Assembly: GCA_016188575.1 (NCBI GenBank)
Contig: JACPHN010000026.1
Location: 1 to 47,870, forward strand
Direction of reading: 5' to 3'
Source of the DNA: Candidatus Schekmanbacteria bacterium
Lineage (GTDB): Bacteria > CSSED10-310 > JACPHN01
DNA: 47,870 nt
Position 1 is the first letter of the stretch. Each line of letters opens with the position of its first letter. Of the stretch, positions 27,369 to 36,206 are shown piece by piece. The notes beneath the pieces are model-generated. The model had not been told where the DNA came from, did not search any database, and saw only the letters and a program-made list of their open reading frames with translations. The translations under genes and the position numbers were made by a program.

Positions 27369-27493
27369 GGCGCGAACCGAACAGTCGACCGGCTCGTCTC
27401 GAAGTCGTGGGACAGCGCACCGGCACCGCTCGGCTACTCCCCGCCGAGCCGTCGCGGTGGCCATGCCGAGCATTGGCGATAAGACGCGCTCCC

Positions 27494-27522
27494 ACAGTAC
27501 GGAGATTGCGCGCAATTGTCAA
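27494..27522 (-). promoter_or_regulatory. Sigma-70-type promoter of the histidine kinase / mre gene cluster
   Basis: On the minus strand TTGACA (27522-27517) is followed by a 17-bp spacer and TACTGT (27499-27494). The spacer contains the perfect 12-bp palindrome ATTGCGCGCAAT, a possible repressor site. The predicted start of transcription is near 27487. Confidence 0.55.
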
Positions 27523-27592
27523 ACCCCGCGGCGACGATAGGCCGTTTCGCTGCGCCCGCCGGCCGAGGGACCAACTGATCTGGCGTATCCCC

Positions 27593-27635
27593 TTGACAGG
27601 TGCCGTTGTATGTCGTATATGATATGCGATATGTA
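27593..27635 (+). promoter_or_regulatory. osmC-family gene promoter with ArsR-like operator
   Basis: TTGACA (27593-27598), a 17-bp spacer and TATATG (27616-27621) form a near-consensus promoter. The -10 runs straight into GATATGCGATATGTA (27621-27635). The same arrangement, -10 followed by GATATGCG, is found at the arsR promoter (46051-46072). Control of this gene by that ArsR protein is inferred from sequence resemblance alone. Confidence 0.6.
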
Positions 27636-27662
27636 TTGGCGCTCGCTCACCGAGGGAAGACC

Positions 27663-28076
27663 ATGGACATGACGTTTCGCATCGAGTCCGCTGGCGGCGT
27701 CGCCAGCACCGTACAGCTTGGCAGACACCAGCTTCTCTTCGACCAGCCCCGTTCCGCCGGCGGCGATGGCCGCGGGCCATCTCCGCTCGCCGTGTTCGCG
27801 GCCGCGGCGGGAGCTTGCGTCCATTACTATGTCGCGGCCTTTCTGCGGCAGCGCGAGCTCGCGACCGACGGCCTGGCGGTCGAGGTCGTGGCGAGCAAGG
27901 CGGAAGAAGGGCCGGCACGCCTGCACAGCTTCTCGCTCCGGGTGGAGCTTCCTGAAGGCGTCCCAGAAAAGTACCGGCCGGCGATCGAGCGGGTCGCGAA
28001 GCAATGCCCCGTGCACGGCACGCTGGCTCACTCCCCCGCGCTCGACATTGAGGTTGTGGCACCCGTCGCTGCTTGA
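27663..28076 (+). CDS. OsmC/Ohr-family protein
   Basis: This is a 137-residue protein. The OsmC fold is indicated by the strand pair at the N-terminus (TFRIESAGGVASTVQLGRHQ, LLFDQP) and SPLAVFAAAAGACVHYYVAA, in which the first reactive Cys lies at the start of the long helix. The second Cys is in VAKQCPVHGTLAHSPALDIE. Both redox cysteines typical of peroxide-reducing OsmC/YhfA relatives are therefore present. It is expected to reduce organic peroxides or handle reactive thiol species in the cytoplasm. The start is ATG 27663 because GAGGGAAG lies just upstream; an earlier in-frame codon at 27600 would sit inside the promoter. nadE follows after 33 bp and may be co-transcribed. Confidence 0.88.
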   Translation: MDMTFRIESAGGVASTVQLGRHQLLFDQPRSAGGDGRGPSPLAVFAAAAGACVHYYVAAFLRQRELATDGLAVEVVASKAEEGPARLHSFSLRVELPEGVPEKYRPAIERVAKQCPVHGTLAHSPALDIEVVAPVAA

Positions 28077-28109
28077 CCCGCCGCCTTCGCGGCGCTACAA
28101 CTGCCGCGC

Positions 28110-30278
28110 ATGAAGCCCACGAAGAAGCTGCCGGAGCCGCCCCCGTTCGTCCCGCCACCGCTTGCGCAACCGCGCTGGCCGGAGCGCATCTCGCCGGGTG
28201 GCCGCCACCTGGCGGGACCCGCATACGCCCACATCGGGGCCGCCTCTCTGAACCAGACTGTCGGGGACTGGAAGGGCAATGTCGCGCGCACGTTGCAAGT
28301 CGTTCTTGCGGCGCGCCGGCGCGGCGTGCGCGTCCTGTTGCTGCCGGAAATGTGTCTGCCCGGCTACAGCCTCGGCGACCGCCTGGCGCGACCCGCCACT
28401 CTGTGGCGTAGTTGGGATGCGCTCCGCGAGGTCGCTCCGCACACGGAAGGTATGGTGGTGTGCCTGGGTCTGCCCATTCTGTTCCAGGGGGTGACCTATA
28501 ACGCCATGGCCGTGGTTGCCAACGGCCATATCGCCGGGCTGGTCGCCAAACAAAACCTGGCCACCGGCGACGTCGAGTACGAGAACCGCTGGTACCAGGC
28601 GTGGCCGCAAGGATACACCACGCTGTTCGAGGCGCCGGACGGCACGACGGTGCCGCTCGGCAATCTGGTGTTCGACCTCGACGGGCTCGGCGTCATGGCG
28701 ATCGAGATCTGCGAGGACGGCTGGAAGGGGATCCGCCCGGGGTCGGTGTACGCTTTGTCTGGCGCCGAGCTGCTGCTCAACCCCTCCGCGAGCTGGTTCA
28801 CCATCGGCAAGCACCAAACCCGCAGAGCGCTGGTCGAGCAAGTGAGCCGCGAGGATCACTGCGCCTACATCTACACCTCCTTGCTCGGCTGCGACGCCAC
28901 CCGGCTGATCTTCGATGGCTCCATCATCGTTGCGCTTCAGGGCCACGTCGTTGCCGAAGGCCGCCGCTTTCTGTTCACCGAGGACTGGGACCTGGTCGAT
29001 GCGGTGCTCGATCTGAGCGAAGTGCGCCAGGCGCGTCTCGAGGAAGGAAGCTGGCGCGAGCAGGTCCGCAAGCTGCAGCGCGGCGAGCTCGGCTCGATGC
29101 CGACGGTGATTCACATCCCCGGCGATTTCAGCGCGACGCGGCCGCCTGAGCCCCCGCTTCCCTACTGGCAGGTGGGATTGTCGGTGCCGGCTTTCGACCC
29201 CTCGCTGCGCCACCTGATCGATAGCGGGGCGCTGCCGGAAAAGACCCGCGTCGAGGACCTCCCGCACCTCGAGCTCGAGCTGGCGCTCTGTCTGGGCCTG
29301 TACGACTACTATCGGAAGACGGGCATCCGGGGCTTCGCGCTGGCGTTGTCCGGGGGACGGGACTCCGCGATGGTGGCGGTGCTGGTCCATCGCGCGTTCC
29401 GCTACGTAAATCCGGGAATGGCCGGCGACGAGCTGCGGCGGCTGATGGCCGACAAGCTCGTCACCGCCTACCTCGCGTCCGACAACTCAGGCCGGGAGAC
29501 GCTTGAAGCGGCGCGCGCCGTCGCCGCGGAGCTCGGAGCGACGTTTCTCGAGGGCGCCATCCAGCCGGCCGTCGACGCCTTCGTGGCCCAGGCCCGGGCG
29601 ATGATGGGCGAGGAGCTGAGCTGGAGCAACGCGGCGCACGATATCGCGCTGCAGAACGTGCAGGCGCGGACCCGCGGCGTGCTGATCTGGGTCGTCGCGA
29701 ACCTGCGCAACTTACTCCTGCTGACCACCTCGAACAAGTCCGAGGCCGCGGTCGGCTACTGCACGATGGACGGTGACACCTGCGGCGGCCTGGCGCCCAT
29801 CGCGGACGTGCCGAAAAGCCTCATCCGGCTCTGGATGTACTGGGCGCAGAAGTTCCACGGCTACAGTGCTCTCGCCGTGGTCAACGGCCTCACCCCGACC
29901 GCGGAGCTGCGCCCGCCGGACCGGCACCAGAGCGACGAGGAAGACCTGATGCCGTTCGAGGTGCTCGACCAGCTCTTGTACGCCTTCGTGCAGCGCGCCC
30001 ACGACCCCGTGGAAATCTTCGGGCTGCTCTGGCCCCGCTTTCGCCAGCACTATGGCGGAGATCCGCGGCGGTTCGCCGCGGATATCCGGCGCTTCGTGCG
30101 CATGCTGTGCTTCGCCCAGTGGAAGCGCGAGCGCTTTGCGATCAGTCTGCGGGTGACGAGCTTCGACCTCGACCCGAAGACGGGCTTCCGCTTCCCTCCC
30201 GTGCAGACGCCGTTCGACCGCGAGCTCGAGGATCTGGATGCCCACGTCGCCCGCCTGCAGGCGGGGAACGGCCTGTAG
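28110..30278 (+). CDS. nadE: Glutamine-dependent NAD(+) synthetase
   Basis: This is a 722-residue two-domain enzyme that makes NAD from deamido-NAD, ATP and glutamine-derived ammonia. The N-terminal glutaminase (nitrilase fold, about 45-320) shows the Glu-Lys-Cys triad: LLLPEMCLPGYS, LVAKQNLATGDVEYENRW, and AIEICEDGWKG. The C-terminal synthetase carries the PP-loop LSGGRDSAMVAVLVH and TTSNKSEAAVGYCTMDGD. All key residues are intact. The Pro-rich N-terminus (LPEPPPFVPPPLAQP) is a small extension. No strong ribosome-binding site precedes ATG 28110, in keeping with read-through from the OsmC gene 33 bp upstream. Confidence 0.97.
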   Translation: MKPTKKLPEPPPFVPPPLAQPRWPERISPGGRHLAGPAYAHIGAASLNQTVGDWKGNVARTLQVVLAARRRGVRVLLLPEMCLPGYSLGDRLARPATLWRSWDALREVAPHTEGMVVCLGLPILFQGVTYNAMAVVANGHIAGLVAKQNLATGDVEYENRWYQAWPQGYTTLFEAPDGTTVPLGNLVFDLDGLGVMAIEICEDGWKGIRPGSVYALSGAELLLNPSASWFTIGKHQTRRALVEQVSREDHCAYIYTSLLGCDATRLIFDGSIIVALQGHVVAEGRRFLFTEDWDLVDAVLDLSEVRQARLEEGSWREQVRKLQRGELGSMPTVIHIPGDFSATRPPEPPLPYWQVGLSVPAFDPSLRHLIDSGALPEKTRVEDLPHLELELALCLGLYDYYRKTGIRGFALALSGGRDSAMVAVLVHRAFRYVNPGMAGDELRRLMADKLVTAYLASDNSGRETLEAARAVAAELGATFLEGAIQPAVDAFVAQARAMMGEELSWSNAAHDIALQNVQARTRGVLIWVVANLRNLLLLTTSNKSEAAVGYCTMDGDTCGGLAPIADVPKSLIRLWMYWAQKFHGYSALAVVNGLTPTAELRPPDRHQSDEEDLMPFEVLDQLLYAFVQRAHDPVEIFGLLWPRFRQHYGGDPRRFAADIRRFVRMLCFAQWKRERFAISLRVTSFDLDPKTGFRFPPVQTPFDRELEDLDAHVARLQAGNGL

Positions 30279-30456
30279 GGGGTCGCCCGCGGCGGCGGAC
30301 TCGGCGGAAGCGTGGCCGTTCACCTCCCACACCCCAACCCTCCCCCGCTGGCGGGGAACGGTGTGAGCAGATACGTGGAAGCAGGCGCTTGTGGCATGCG
30401 GGGCGTCGGCCTACACTGAAAAGTGTGGTGGATGCCGGGAGGGGAGGGGGAAACTG

Positions 30457-32417
30457 ATGCGACGTTGTGGTTTGGTTGCGGTAGTCGCTGCCGTGACGAT
30501 TGGTGCGATGGGGGGGGGGGCGTCCATGCGGAGCAGCTCTGGGTTCGATTCCTCTCGGATGCGGTTGATACCGTGCCCGGAGACGGCTACTGCATCGCGG
30601 CCGACATCGGCTGCACGCTGCGCGCGGCAGTGCAGGAGGCCAACGCCTTCCCCGGCACGGACACGATCAACATTCTCCCCGGCACCTACCGGCTGCAGAT
30701 CCCTGGAGCGGATGAAGCCGCGGCGGCCGGCGACCTGGACGTCACCGACAGCGTAACGATCCGGTGCGACGGCGCGGAGCCGTGCATCGTCGAGGCCGGG
30801 GCGTCGGCGAACCTCGGGATCGACCGGGTGTTCGACATCCGCTCCGGCGCCGTCCGCCTGGAGAATCTCACAGTGCGCCATGGGAACGCGCCGGTCGGCG
30901 GCGGGATTCAAGTAGTCGGCGCGCAACTGGTGCTGGCAGGCGTGCACGTGACCGACAACTGGGCAAGCGCAAATGGTGCGGGTAGCGTTTCCGGCGGCGG
31001 CATCAGTCTCTCGACGCCGCCCGGACAACTGACGCTCACCGATTCTCAGGTGACGGCGAACGACCTGGTCATTCGCGACGGCCAGGACGGGTACGGAGCC
31101 GGGATTCGGGTGTTCGGCGATCTTCCGATCGACATCGCCGGATCGGAGCTTCGCGACAACGGCGTGGTGCTGATCGGATCGGCACGGAGCGCCCAGGGCG
31201 GCGGGTTGTACGGGCGGTTGAAGGGCAGCATGACGGATTCCGTCGTCAGCGGCAATCGCATCACGTGCAGCGTCTCCTCGACCGGCGCCTGCAACACCCA
31301 GGGAGCCGGGCTGTGGATTTATTCCTTTGTCGCTCATGGCACGGGGTTCGACATTCGCTCCAGCTCGATCGAGGGCAACACCGCGGGCTGCCAGCGGACC
31401 GCCGCGACGACCTGCCAGGTATCGGGCGGGGGGCTTTACGTCGCGGGCGGCACGGTCGCGATCACGGACAGCGCAATCGCCGAAAACGAGGCGGCGTCGG
31501 CGCAGTCTCTGGAATCCCGGGGCGGCGGGATCCACGTGGCCGGCGCCACCGTGACGCTCGACAACTCGACGCTGAGCGGCAACGTGGCCGCCGCGGAGGG
31601 GAATCGCGGGTATGGCGGAGCGATCTACGTGGAGCCCAGCAGCGGGGTTCCCGGCATCGCGGACCTCGCTTACACGACGATCGCCGCCAACACGGCGGAC
31701 TGGGGGGCGGCGTTTGCGGTGACGGACCCGAATAGCTCCATCTCGGTGAAGGGATCCATTATCGCCTCCGCCGCCGGCGCCGAAGGCTGCTGGGGAGCAG
31801 TGAAGTCAGAAGGCTTCAACGTGTTCTCGGATACGAGCTGTGGCACACCCGGACCCGCCGACCAGCTCGGCGTCGACCCGGGGCTCGGGGACCTGGCCGA
31901 CAACGGCGGCGCGACGCGCACGCACGCGCTGCTCGGCGGCAGCCCGGCCGTCGACGCGGCGGGGGAAAGCTCGTGCTCGGGGCATGCTCTCCTCGTCACC
32001 GACCAGCGCGGTTTTCCGCGGCCCGCCGACGGCGATGGGGACGGCACCGCGGTCTGCGACATCGGCGCCTACGAGGCCGCGGCGCCGCCGGCACCGACCC
32101 CCACCGCGACCGCCAGTCCGACGCTCACGGTCACGCCGCGCCCCAGCGCGACGCCAAGCGCCACGGCGAACGCCACGCCGAGCTGGACCGCAACCCCGAC
32201 GCGGACGGCTTCACCATTCCCCAGCGCCACTCCCGCCGCGAGCCACACCCCCACCCGCACCCCGGCCGTGGCCTTGACCCCGACCGCCACCCGGTTTCCG
32301 GCCGTGGGGCTCGCGGGTAGCCGCGGCTCCTGGCAGCCGCTGCTGGCGCTTGCCGCCGCGCTCACCTGGGCGCTGGCGGCGGCCGGCAGCGTGACGAGAA
32401 AGGAGCCCCGCCAATGA
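30457..32417 (+). CDS. Secreted right-handed beta-helix protein, frameshifted inside the signal peptide
   Basis: The likely start is ATG 30457, behind GGAGGGGG: it gives MRRCGLVAVVAAVTIGAM, a signal peptide. An 11-G tract (30510-30520) then puts the mature protein out of frame. Adding one G or removing two joins it to VHAEQLWVRFLSDAVDTVPG, which restores a cleavage site after VHA. The mature part has an N-terminal CTLRAAVQEANA motif (the start of many parallel beta-helix proteins) and repeated strands with GGGI and GGGLY turns to about 31780. Then come GVDPGLGDLADNGG and DIGAYE, a Thr/Pro/Ala stalk (PTPTATASPTLTVTPRPSAT), and a C-terminal membrane helix (LLALAAALTWALAAAGSV) with a basic end. 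It is probably cell-surface anchored; the ligand is unknown. The downstream gene starts inside its stop codon (ATGA). Confidence 0.85.
30510..30520 (+). repeat. Homopolymer tract of 11 G inside a signal-peptide coding region
   Basis: Eleven consecutive G bases lie between the signal-peptide part and the mature part of the beta-helix protein gene. As written, the length gives the wrong frame; 9 or 12 G would join the two parts. Such tracts cause slipped-strand phase variation in some bacteria and are also common sequencing-error sites. Confidence 0.85.
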
Positions 32418-35386
32418 AGTCGCTGCGAGTTCGCCCGGTCGCGTCGCTTTTCATCCTGTTGTTGACGGCCTGGGGGACCAGCGCGCTTCCCGCGTCCGGT
32501 GCCCGGAGCCTGCTCGCGGGCTTGCCGCTGCACTTCGAGCCGCGCACCTTGGGCAGCGGGGAGAAAGCCTTCGTCGCCCGCGCCCGGGGCTACCGCGTCG
32601 CGATCACGACGGCCGAGGCGATCGTCACGCCGCGCGGCGGCGCGGCGATTCACCTCCGGTTTACCGGGGCCCGCGCCGGCGCGGACCTCGCCGGGGTAAA
32701 CCCGCTGCCCGGTCGCAGCCATTACCTGGTCGGCCGCGACCCCGCGCGCTGGCGCCGGGATGTGCCGCATTTCGCTCGCGTCGAAGCGCGCGAGGTGTAC
32801 CCGGGCGTCGACCTCAGCTTCTATGGACGACAGGGTGCCGTGGAGGTCGACGTCACCGTCCGGCCGGGAGCCGACCCGGAGGCGACAATGATGGAGGTGG
32901 TAGGCGCCGCACGCGCGGCGATCGCGGCGGGCGGCGACCTGGTGCTGGACGTTCCTGCCGGCGAGCTGCGCCTCCGCCGGCCCGTGGCGTATCAAGACGG
33001 CGCGCACGGGCGCCATTTCGTCGCCTGCGCCTACCGGCTCAGCCAGGCTCCTGGCGCGACCCGAGCCTGGCGGGTCGGCTTCGACCTGAATCTCGCCGAG
33101 GTCGAGCCCGGCCTGTCGCTGGTCATCGACCCGGTGCTCGAATACGCGACCTACTGGGGCGGCGGCCTCGGAGACGTGATCGACGACGTGAAGATCGATG
33201 GCGACGGCAACATCTACGTCAGCGGCAGCACCGATGGCGATGGGTTTCCGGTAACCGACCCCCTGTATCCAGGTGGCACCGGGCAGCCGGATGCCTTTGT
33301 CAGCAAGGTGTCTCCCGACGGGGGGCAGCTCCTCTATTCGACGGTTCTTGGTGGCAGCAACCTGGAGTTTCCCAATGTCATGGCGTTGGGACCGGCCGGC
33401 GGTATTTTCCTGGCAGGGACGACGTTATCGACCGATTTTCCTGTCGTGAACGCGTTCCAACCGGAGAAGGCCAGCGCAGAGCTCCTCTTCAGCGGCTTTG
33501 TCGCCTCCATCTCGGCGCCGGGTTCCGAGCTGGTCTACGCGAGCTATCTCGGCGGTTCCGGCGGTGATCTAGTGTACGACATCGCCGCGGACGGTGCCGG
33601 AAACCTCTACGCCGGTGGCGTCACTGCCTCGCTTGACTTCCCCGTCGCGAACCCGCTCGACGCGACCCTGGGCGGTACGTCTGACGGCTTCCTCGTGAAG
33701 GTCTTGCCCGGCGGCGGGCTCGGCTGGGCCACGTATCTCGGCGGCAGCAGTAGCGATAACTTCCGTGGCATCGCTCTTGACGGCGCCGGGCGGCTCGTCG
33801 CCTGCGGCTTTTCGGGCTCTCCGGACTTTCCCCTCACGGATGACGCCTTCGACACCAGCATGAGCGCTTACGGGAAAGCGCTCCTGGCGGTCCTTGACGC
33901 GGAGGGATCGGCGCTTTCGTACGCCACCTTTCTTGGTGGAACCAGGGGAGATGAATGCCTGGCCGTCGCGGTCGACGCCGGCGGCAACTTCGCCATGACC
34001 GGCGACACAGGTTCCACCGACTTCCCGGTCGTGAACGCCTTTCAGCCCACTCCAGGCGACTACGATGATGTATTCGTCGCCGTTCTCAACGCGGCGGGCT
34101 CGGCGCTGCGCTTCTCGACCTACTTCGGCGGGCCGCGGGCCGAGGAGGTCCGGGCCATCGCGGTCGACGCGGCGGGCAACATCCACATCGCCGGCCGCAC
34201 CAACAGCGACGGGCTACCGGTGTTGGGGACGATCGCGGACCATGCCGGCGGGTGGGACGCCTTCGCCGCGCGTTTTGGCCCCGACGGCACGCTCGGATTC
34301 TCGACGTTTCTCGGGGGGGCGCTGGACGACGACGCAAGGGCGGTCGCCGTGACCGCGGATGGGCGCACGGTGGTCGGGGGCGTCACGAGCTCCGCCGACT
34401 TCCCCGTAGCGGGCGGTTTGCAAACGACTCTGGAGGGAGAGTACGACGGTTTCCTGGCGGTGCTCGCGCCCGGCGCGGACGTCGCCGCGGCCATCGCGGA
34501 AGACGCCGACCCGGTGCTCGCGGGTGGCCCGCTGCGCTACACCCTCACCGCGCGCAACCTCGGGGAGCTCGCGGCCACCGGCGCCGTGCTTACCGCCACC
34601 CTCCCGGAAGGCGTCGTTCTCGTCTCCGCGACGCCGAGCCAGGGCGAATGCAGCGGCACGGCGCCGCTGACATGCGCGCTCGGCGGCATCGCCGCGGGCG
34701 GCACCGCCACTGTCGAGCTGGAGCTGACCGCGCCCGCCGCCCCCGGATCCGTCACGCTCACCGCGGCGGCCGCCGCTGACCAGGCCGACCCGCGAGACGA
34801 CAACGACTCCGCGTCGGCAACGACGGCGATCGCCGCGGCGATGGTCGGCGCGACGAAAGCCGCGCGCACCGTCTGGGAGAGCATGAGCGGCTTCGACATC
34901 CCGGTGCGGCTGCGCACCTGGGATGAGGCGCCGAGCGCCGCGGAGATCCGGGTCGACTACGCCACCGCGGACGGCACCGCCACCGCCGGGCAGGACTTCA
35001 CCGCGACCAACGGTACTCTCGTCTTCGCCGCTGGAAGCCCCGACGGCGCTTCCCAGACAATCTCGGTCAGCCTGCTGAGCGACGCGGAAACCGAGGCCGC
35101 CGAGACCTTTACCGTAGCGTTTACCGACCCGCAAAGCGCCTCACAGGTAACGCCGGCCGCGGTCACAGTGACGATTCAGGACGGCGCGCCCGCGGTCCCG
35201 CTCGGATCCGCCCTGATCCTGGCCGGTGTCGCCGGCGCCGCCATGGCGGTGGCAACGCGCCGCGGCGGTTTCGGCCGGCTCGCGCCTATCGGCGGCGCAG
35301 TCGCATGCTCACCGACTCATCTTCCCCGGCGTCAAGCGATACCCGGTCGGTCGCGCTGGAGTACCCCGGCAGGACAGCTTCGATGA
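32414..35386 (+). CDS. Secreted SBBP-repeat (beta-propeller) protein with DUF11 and Calx-beta domains
   Basis: This is a 990-residue protein. A signal peptide (SLFILLLTAWGTSALPASGA) is followed by the usual N-terminal module (HYLVGRDPARWRRDVPHFAR, VYPGVDLSFYG). SBBP repeats occupy about 244-690 with the recurring pattern YATYLGGS ... DGAGNLYAGG ... DFPVANP. A DUF11 adhesive beta-sandwich (about 692-800: ARNLGELAATGAVLTATLPE) and a Calx-beta domain (about 812-920: DYATADGTATAGQDFTATNG) follow. The end, VPLGSALILAGVAGAAMAVA then TRRGG, is a sorting-type membrane tail. The reading frame runs 101 bp into the convergent PEGA gene, so the last 35 residues may be an artefact of a lost stop. ATG 32414 overlaps the previous stop and has AAAGGAG upstream. 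Confidence 0.92.
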   Translation: MKSLRVRPVASLFILLLTAWGTSALPASGARSLLAGLPLHFEPRTLGSGEKAFVARARGYRVAITTAEAIVTPRGGAAIHLRFTGARAGADLAGVNPLPGRSHYLVGRDPARWRRDVPHFARVEAREVYPGVDLSFYGRQGAVEVDVTVRPGADPEATMMEVVGAARAAIAAGGDLVLDVPAGELRLRRPVAYQDGAHGRHFVACAYRLSQAPGATRAWRVGFDLNLAEVEPGLSLVIDPVLEYATYWGGGLGDVIDDVKIDGDGNIYVSGSTDGDGFPVTDPLYPGGTGQPDAFVSKVSPDGGQLLYSTVLGGSNLEFPNVMALGPAGGIFLAGTTLSTDFPVVNAFQPEKASAELLFSGFVASISAPGSELVYASYLGGSGGDLVYDIAADGAGNLYAGGVTASLDFPVANPLDATLGGTSDGFLVKVLPGGGLGWATYLGGSSSDNFRGIALDGAGRLVACGFSGSPDFPLTDDAFDTSMSAYGKALLAVLDAEGSALSYATFLGGTRGDECLAVAVDAGGNFAMTGDTGSTDFPVVNAFQPTPGDYDDVFVAVLNAAGSALRFSTYFGGPRAEEVRAIAVDAAGNIHIAGRTNSDGLPVLGTIADHAGGWDAFAARFGPDGTLGFSTFLGGALDDDARAVAVTADGRTVVGGVTSSADFPVAGGLQTTLEGEYDGFLAVLAPGADVAAAIAEDADPVLAGGPLRYTLTARNLGELAATGAVLTATLPEGVVLVSATPSQGECSGTAPLTCALGGIAAGGTATVELELTAPAAPGSVTLTAAAAADQADPRDDNDSASATTAIAAAMVGATKAARTVWESMSGFDIPVRLRTWDEAPSAAEIRVDYATADGTATAGQDFTATNGTLVFAAGSPDGASQTISVSLLSDAETEAAETFTVAFTDPQSASQVTPAAVTVTIQDGAPAVPLGSALILAGVAGAAMAVATRRGGFGRLAPIGGAVACSPTHLPRRQAIPGRSRWSTPAGQLR

Positions 35387-36152
35387 GATGTTTGCCGGGA
35401 GCGAGCTGGAGACCCTCGGCCGCGAGCGGCGCGACGCCGGCGAATTTCCCGTCCACATACACCGCGGCGCCGGCCGGGTCGATCTCGAGGCGCAGGATGG
35501 CCGATCGGGAGGTCTCCGCCCGGGTGCCTTCCCGCATCGCATCCGGTGAACGCGGAGCGGCCTGGCGCCGCCAATACGGTTCGTTGTCCAACCGCTCGCG
35601 CCACTCCTCATCATCCTCATCCTCGTCATCGTCATCGTCCAGGGCGAGCTCGTCGTCCGCATTCTCCTCCCACACGGCGACCTCGTCGTCCGCGAGCCGC
35701 CGCGGCCATTCCCGGTGCCGGCCGTCGCGCGGCAAGGCGTCGTCGAAGTCGATCTCGGTTCCAGGAGACGCGCGAAAATCCCGGCGCACCCCCAGGTGAC
35801 CGGGGTGGCGAAACTCGATGGTGTGCGAGCCCGGTCGCACCCACAAGTAGTTTGGAAAGCCGTCGAGGTCGTCCGCGATGCCGACGTACTCGCCGTCCAG
35901 GAAAACCTCGGCGGACTCGGGGGAGACATCGCAGTCCAGGCGTGCATAGTGCGGAGGGCCGGCCAATGGCGGCGCGGGAACGAAGAGTCGCAGCCCCTCG
36001 GCCGCCAGGTGGAGCGGTTCGAGCAGAAGGTCCAGGGAATCATGCGCGCGCGCTGGCAAGGGGCTCAGCGCGCTCGCCAGGGCTGCGGTCGCCGCGAGCG
36101 CGGGCAGGATGTGACGGCGGCGTGGCGAACGGTGGCGGAAATTGGCACTCAT
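35286..36152 (-). CDS. Exported PEGA-domain protein with acidic linker
   Basis: This is a 288-residue protein with a signal peptide (ILPALAATAALASALSPLPA-RA). It has two PEGA-type beta units: one at about 72-125 (CDVSPESAEVFLDGEYVG, WVRPGSHTIEFRHPG) and one at about 225-285 (RLEIDPAGAAVYVDGKFAGV, LAPGKHLIEAVLPGY). A highly acidic segment (LALDDDDDEDEDDEEW, about 173-188) separates them. PEGA units are small surface-exposed modules often found beside polysaccharide or cell-surface functions; the precise role is unknown. ATG 36152 has AGGAGGG 5 bp upstream. gmhB lies upstream on the same strand with a 54-bp gap, so the two may share a transcript. Its 3' end overlaps the convergent SBBP gene by 101 bp. 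Confidence 0.85.
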   Translation of the reverse strand: MSANFRHRSPRRRHILPALAATAALASALSPLPARAHDSLDLLLEPLHLAAEGLRLFVPAPPLAGPPHYARLDCDVSPESAEVFLDGEYVGIADDLDGFPNYLWVRPGSHTIEFRHPGHLGVRRDFRASPGTEIDFDDALPRDGRHREWPRRLADDEVAVWEENADDELALDDDDDEDEDDEEWRERLDNEPYWRRQAAPRSPDAMREGTRAETSRSAILRLEIDPAGAAVYVDGKFAGVAPLAAEGLQLAPGKHLIEAVLPGYSSATDRVSLDAGEDESVSMRLRRR

Positions 36153-36206
36153 GGGACCCTCCTGATGAAACTCGTGCGGAGTAGCGCGGCGCTTGCGTGA
36201 CCAGTG

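Noticed and set aside
25305-27482. 725-residue open frame on the plus strand
   Set aside because: It is a Gln/His/Arg-rich antisense shadow of the histidine kinase gene.
28056-28072. TGGCACCCGTCGCTGC as a sigma-54 site before nadE
   Set aside because: The spacing is GG-N11-GC, one base too long, and it falls within the OsmC coding end.
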